Source: Chloroflexota bacterium (GTDB taxonomy: Bacteria > Chloroflexota > Dehalococcoidia > DSTF01 > RBG-16-68-14). From it: 64,000 bases of DNA. The translations under genes were made by a program, and so were the position numbers. The notes under the pieces were generated by a model. That model saw only the letters and a list, made by a program, of their open reading frames with translations, was not told the origin of the DNA and made no database searches. Position 1 is the stretch's first letter. Each line of letters starts with the position of its first letter. Shown here one piece after another: positions 61,148 to 64,000 of this stretch. The stretch spans positions 62,001 to 126,000 of the forward strand of contig JAJCYW010000004.1 in the NCBI GenBank assembly GCA_029262675.1, given 5' to 3'.

Positions 61148-62304
61148 CGTCCCAGCACCGCGATACTGCCGTCGCCGAAGTCGCCCCAGCCGGTGACCAC
61201 GCCGACCTCGGCGTCCGGCACCTGCCGCTCGCCACAGCCGCCTCGGAGCTGGCGCACGGCCTCAACGACGTGGTTCATGCCCAGCACGTGCGCCTCCGAG
61301 AGCAGGCCGCCGTGGGTGTTCACCGGCAGGTCGCCGCCCAGCTCGATCCGGCCGCCCTCCACGAAGGCCCCGCCCTCGCCGCGGGCGCAGAAGCCGGCTT
61401 CCTCGATCTGTTGCAGCACCTCGAACGTAAAGCAGTCGTAAATCTGCGCGAAGTCCACGTCCGCCGGATCGATGTCCGCCATCGCGAACGCGCGCGGCGC
61501 GGCGCGGGTGAGGCCTGTCTCGAAGATGTCGCGCCGGTTCGTGATATCGTCGGCGGGGTAGGGGTGAGCGGAGGCCGCGCCTAGCACGCGGACGGGCGGC
61601 TGTGCCAAGTCGTGCGCGCGTTCGGCGCTCGTGACGACGACAGCGGCCGCGCCATCGGTCTCCAGACAGCAGTCGAAGAGCCGGTAGGGGTGGGCGATGA
61701 CGGGCGACGCCAGGTAGTCTTCGATTGTCATCGCCCGTTCGCGCATCACGGCGCGGCCGTTGAGCTGCGCGTGCCTGCGCATCGCCAGTGCTATCGCGCC
61801 CAACTGCTCCGCCGTCGTGCCGAACTCGTGCATGTGGCGGCGAGCGATCAGCGCGTACCACTGCGCGGGGACAGTCAACCCGTACGGCATGTAGTAGTCG
61901 CGGGCGATGTCGCCGCCGGGGATCACGGAAGTATTGCTGGCTAACACGTTGCGCGTCCGCGTCGCGGAATAGCCGTTCCAGCCCGTGACGACCAGCGCAT
62001 AGTCCGCGTAGCCGGACGTCACCGCCATCGCTGCGGTCTGGACGGATGTTACGGCCGCCGCGCCGCCCATGTGCACCGTCGTCGCGAAGCGCAGTGACGC
62101 GATGCCGAGGTTTGCGGCTAGTTCTTCGGTCGAAGGGCCGTACTGCGAAGGAATCAGGCAGTCGATCCGGGAAGTCTCAAGGCCGGCGTCCGCGATAGCG
62201 TTGGTGGCGGCCCGGAGCTGGTTGCTGAGGACGCTGGCCGGCGACTCCGCATCGCGGGTGTAGGCGGACTCGCCGATGCCGACGATGCAGGCGTTGTCTC
62301 TCAC
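61144..62304 (-). CDS. Thiolase-fold protein without nucleophilic Cys, probable lyase
   Basis: About 386 residues from GTG 62304; the longer frame to 62871 overlaps the amidohydrolase and is rejected, though the exact start is uncertain. The nucleophile position is Gly81 (HMGGAAAV), with no Cys nearby, and the GHP His is absent. Tyr289 (AQIYD) is kept, but the second tyrosine of the group is His339 (SEAHVLG). It is related to the retro-aldolase-like protein at 35986-37158 but may differ in mechanism. Coupled to the DUF35 gene downstream. Confidence 0.8.
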   Translation of the reverse strand: MRDNACIVGIGESAYTRDAESPASVLSNQLRAATNAIADAGLETSRIDCLIPSQYGPSTEELAANLGIASLRFATTVHMGGAAAVTSVQTAAMAVTSGYADYALVVTGWNGYSATRTRNVLASNTSVIPGGDIARDYYMPYGLTVPAQWYALIARRHMHEFGTTAEQLGAIALAMRRHAQLNGRAVMRERAMTIEDYLASPVIAHPYRLFDCCLETDGAAAVVVTSAERAHDLAQPPVRVLGAASAHPYPADDITNRRDIFETGLTRAAPRAFAMADIDPADVDFAQIYDCFTFEVLQQIEEAGFCARGEGGAFVEGGRIELGGDLPVNTHGGLLSEAHVLGMNHVVEAVRQLRGGCGERQVPDAEVGVVTGWGDFGDGSIAVLGR

Positions 62305-62333
62305 GAGCTGTGTGCCGGCCGTCCGCAGCCGGC

Positions 62334-63323
62334 CTACGCCGTGCCCGAGTCTGCCGTCGGAGACGGCTGCGGCGCGCGCTTCGTCGGCTCGATGTCCGTC
62401 AGGCCGGCCAGGTTGAGGCCGAGGATCTTGGCGCGCGTCTCGTCCGTGATCGCCTGGTAGCCCCACTGCTCCTGGAGCTCCTGCGGAATGTCGAACGTGC
62501 GCATGTAGTCGACGCAGGCCTTCATATCGACCCCCGGCCAATCGAGGCCGAAGACGACCTTGTCCTCGCCCGCCCACTCCAGCGCCTGGCCGATCATGTG
62601 GTAGCCGCGGTAGGGCGCGCGCGCGAACCAGCCCACGATGCCCGAGATGCCGATGTAGAGGTTGCGGTGCTTGCCAGCCATGCCGAAGAGCTCTTCGTGG
62701 AACGGCCATGCCATGTGGTAGGCGATCACCTTCAGGTCTGGGAACGCCAGCATCACGTCGTCCAGCAGGATCGGCAGCGTGTACTTCGTTGGCTGCGGCA
62801 CCACGTACGACATGCCCATGTGGATCGTCAGCGGGATGTCCAGCTCGCAGGCCTTCTCGTAGAACGGCCACATCTCAGGGTCGTTGAGGGGGCCGTCCTC
62901 CGGCGCGTAGACCTTGCAGAGCTTGGCGTTGCGCTCCTTCACCAGGTACTCCAGCTCCCAGATGGCGTGCTTGACGCCGCGCCTGAGGATCGGGCCGACG
63001 TTGCATTCGAAGAAGAGCCGATCTGGGTACGGCTCGATCTCTTTCAGAATGAAGCTGTTCGTGGACAACGGCGTGGAGAAGCCGGTGACGTCCAGCATCG
63101 ACTCGCGCAGCCCGAAGGCGACGTCGATGCCGGTCGCGTCCATCTGCTTGATCAGCTCCGATGCGCGCAACGGCACGTGCTCCTCCGGCGCGCCCCAGAC
63201 CTTGGTGACGCCGCTCATCGCGCTGAGAATCCAGCGCGAAAAATCCGGATAGTGGGCGACATCCCCCAAGTTGTCCAGCAGGTGGCACTCAGACGCGGCG
63301 ATGAAGTAGTCGGTGTCGGTCAC
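62334..63323 (-). CDS. Amidohydrolase family 2 protein (ACMSD-like TIM barrel)
   Basis: A 329-residue metal-dependent hydrolase or decarboxylase. GTG 63323 follows AAGGAG, so the long upstream frame (to 63731) is not used. Visible are ECHLLD near the start, TIHMGMSYV and VIAYHMAWPFHEEL in the middle and VVFGLDWPG near the C-terminus, matching the His/Asp metal pattern of the family, though the N-terminal HxH is not typical. Members decarboxylate or hydrolyse ring-derived acids. It lies between two DUF35/aldolase-like pairs, so it probably handles an intermediate of the same route. Confidence 0.8.
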   Translation of the reverse strand: MTDTDYFIAASECHLLDNLGDVAHYPDFSRWILSAMSGVTKVWGAPEEHVPLRASELIKQMDATGIDVAFGLRESMLDVTGFSTPLSTNSFILKEIEPYPDRLFFECNVGPILRRGVKHAIWELEYLVKERNAKLCKVYAPEDGPLNDPEMWPFYEKACELDIPLTIHMGMSYVVPQPTKYTLPILLDDVMLAFPDLKVIAYHMAWPFHEELFGMAGKHRNLYIGISGIVGWFARAPYRGYHMIGQALEWAGEDKVVFGLDWPGVDMKACVDYMRTFDIPQELQEQWGYQAITDETRAKILGLNLAGLTDIEPTKRAPQPSPTADSGTA

Positions 63324-63421
63324 GTCTCGCTCCTTTGTCGGCTGCAGCCGCGATGTGGTGGCTGCGGCAGTACACCCTAGCGATACGGATGCAGAAGGGT
63401 CAAGCGAATGAGGTGAAACGC

Positions 63422-63823
63422 CTACGCCTCCGGCACGAACACCGGCAGCGACTGCTGCTCGTGGTCCTCCCACTCGACGTGGACACGCGTCCCGATGCCG
63501 ACGTCGGCGTCCTCCGGCGCGCGGAGCTGCGCGATGACGCGCGGCCCCTCCTCCATTTCGACGAGCAGCACGGTGTAGGGCGGCTCGAACGCCGGGTGCG
63601 TCTGGTGGCGGACTACAGTAAAGCTGTAGATGGTGCCCCGCCCGCTCGATGCGATCCACCCGAAATCGAACGACCGGCACTCCGGGCAGAGCGGCCCGAC
63701 GACGTAGCGGATGTGGGCGCATTGCGAGCATTTCTGGAATTGCAGTATGTGGTTGTCCTGGGCCTCCCAGAACGGCGCGGTGTCGCGGTCGCGCGCGGGG
63801 AACGGACGCGGGAAGTCGGACAT
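63422..63823 (-). CDS. DUF35 zinc-ribbon/OB-fold protein
   Basis: A 133-residue protein with zinc knuckles Q-K-C-S-Q-C and P-L-C-P-E-C and an OB-fold ending near WEDHEQQSLPVF. It starts 2 bases after the stop of the thiolase-fold gene at the window edge, giving a fourth DUF35/thiolase-fold pair. The amidohydrolase follows after 98 bases. Confidence 0.87.
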   Translation of the reverse strand: MSDFPRPFPARDRDTAPFWEAQDNHILQFQKCSQCAHIRYVVGPLCPECRSFDFGWIASSGRGTIYSFTVVRHQTHPAFEPPYTVLLVEMEEGPRVIAQLRAPEDADVGIGTRVHVEWEDHEQQSLPVFVPEA

Positions 63824-63825
63824 CG

Positions 63826-64000
63826 CTAGTAAGGCTCCTTCGACAGGATCACGCCGCTCGTTGGCACACCGACGCCGCTGCTGACCAGGCAGGTGTTCAC
63901 GCCGTCCGGCTGGTTAACCGCCGTGCCGCGGATCTGGCGCACGCCCTCGACGATATGGCCGAAGCCGTGCAGGTACCCTTCACCGAGGTGGCCGCCGTGG
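63826..64000 (-). CDS. Thiolase-fold protein, C-terminal fragment at window edge
   Basis: 58 codons up to TAG (63826-63828); the rest lies beyond the window. The reading shows HGGHLGEGYLHG, then EGVRQIRGTA, the conserved C-terminal block of the aldolase-like thiolases in this window, with the Tyr of the GEGYLHG motif present and no GHP His. It thus resembles the protein at 35986-37158 more than the one at 61144-62304. Whether its nucleophile Cys is missing cannot be seen. Confidence 0.85.
   Translation of the reverse strand, partial: HGGHLGEGYLHGFGHIVEGVRQIRGTAVNQPDGVNTCLVSSGVGVPTSGVILSKEPY

Noticed and set aside
61144..62871. 575-residue version of the thiolase-fold protein
   Set aside because: The N-terminal part overlaps the amidohydrolase gene and has no family resemblance; the family N-terminus begins near GTG 62304.
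1..64000. Prophage, integrative element or insertion sequence
   Set aside because: No integrase, transposase, phage structural gene, tRNA-linked att duplication or terminal inverted repeat pair was seen on reading both strands.

Overview
The window is a gene-dense, high-GC bacterial chromosome segment. It has no rRNA, tRNA, CRISPR array or intact insertion sequence that I can see. I annotate 55 protein genes (two cut by the window edges), two stranded gene tails and a few structured intergenic elements. The source is most likely a Chloroflexota bacterium of the Dehalococcoidia / SAR202 type. This is an inference from three things: a large secreted protein ending in calcium-binding repeats after Thr-Pro linkers, a heavy expansion of CaiB/BaiF CoA-transferases (10 genes, 11 domains) with acyl-CoA dehydrogenases and luciferase-like oxidoreductases, and frequent GTG/TTG starts. 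No phylogenetic marker is present to prove it.

Layout. 1-7.7 kb (+): the end of an acetone-carboxylase-like operon (alpha and gamma subunits), three overlapping CoA-transferases and an alkylsulfatase-like metallo-beta-lactamase. 7.8-20.5 kb: lipoprotein, GNAT, two enoyl-CoA hydratase (ECH) paralogs, an acyl-CoA dehydrogenase (ACAD), a GMC oxidoreductase with a small partner, an orphan B12/radical SAM protein, a luciferase-like oxidoreductase, an aldo/keto reductase and a molybdopterin oxidoreductase. 20.7-23.8 kb: a 1049-aa exported protein with a duplicated propeller-like domain. 23.9-33.6 kb: four metabolic genes around a divergent promoter region, a hairpin array, then a three-subunit xanthine-dehydrogenase-family hydroxylase with a short-chain dehydrogenase (SDR).

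33.6-44.5 kb (-): the most coherent unit. A tight operon encodes two adjacent ACADs (one without the usual FAD motif), a double-hotdog hydratase, a fused two-domain CoA-transferase, an aldolase-like thiolase homolog with its DUF35 partner, a third ACAD and an SDR. An alpha-methylacyl-CoA racemase lies just upstream, and a KstD-like flavoprotein is divergent to it. The order activation, dehydrogenation, hydration, retro-aldol cleavage mirrors the logic of steroid side-chain degradation, here started by a CoA-transferase. 44.6-56.2 kb: KstD-like flavoprotein, an unusual SRPBCC-luciferase-like fusion, SDR, PaaG-like hydratase/isomerase, then a minus-strand cluster (nitronate monooxygenase, small unknown, etfB, etfA, DUF35, thiolase, flavoprotein). 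EtfAB can take electrons from the ACADs. 56.4-64 kb: two CoA-transferases, then a minus-strand run with two DUF35/aldolase-like pairs around an amidohydrolase.

As a whole the window looks like a catabolic island for branched or alicyclic carboxylic acids (terpenoid- or steroid-like). Substrates are not deducible from sequence. The strongest new pattern is that each of three CoA-transferase domains lacking the catalytic Asp (Gln, Glu, Ser instead) is overlapped with, or fused to, a domain that keeps it.
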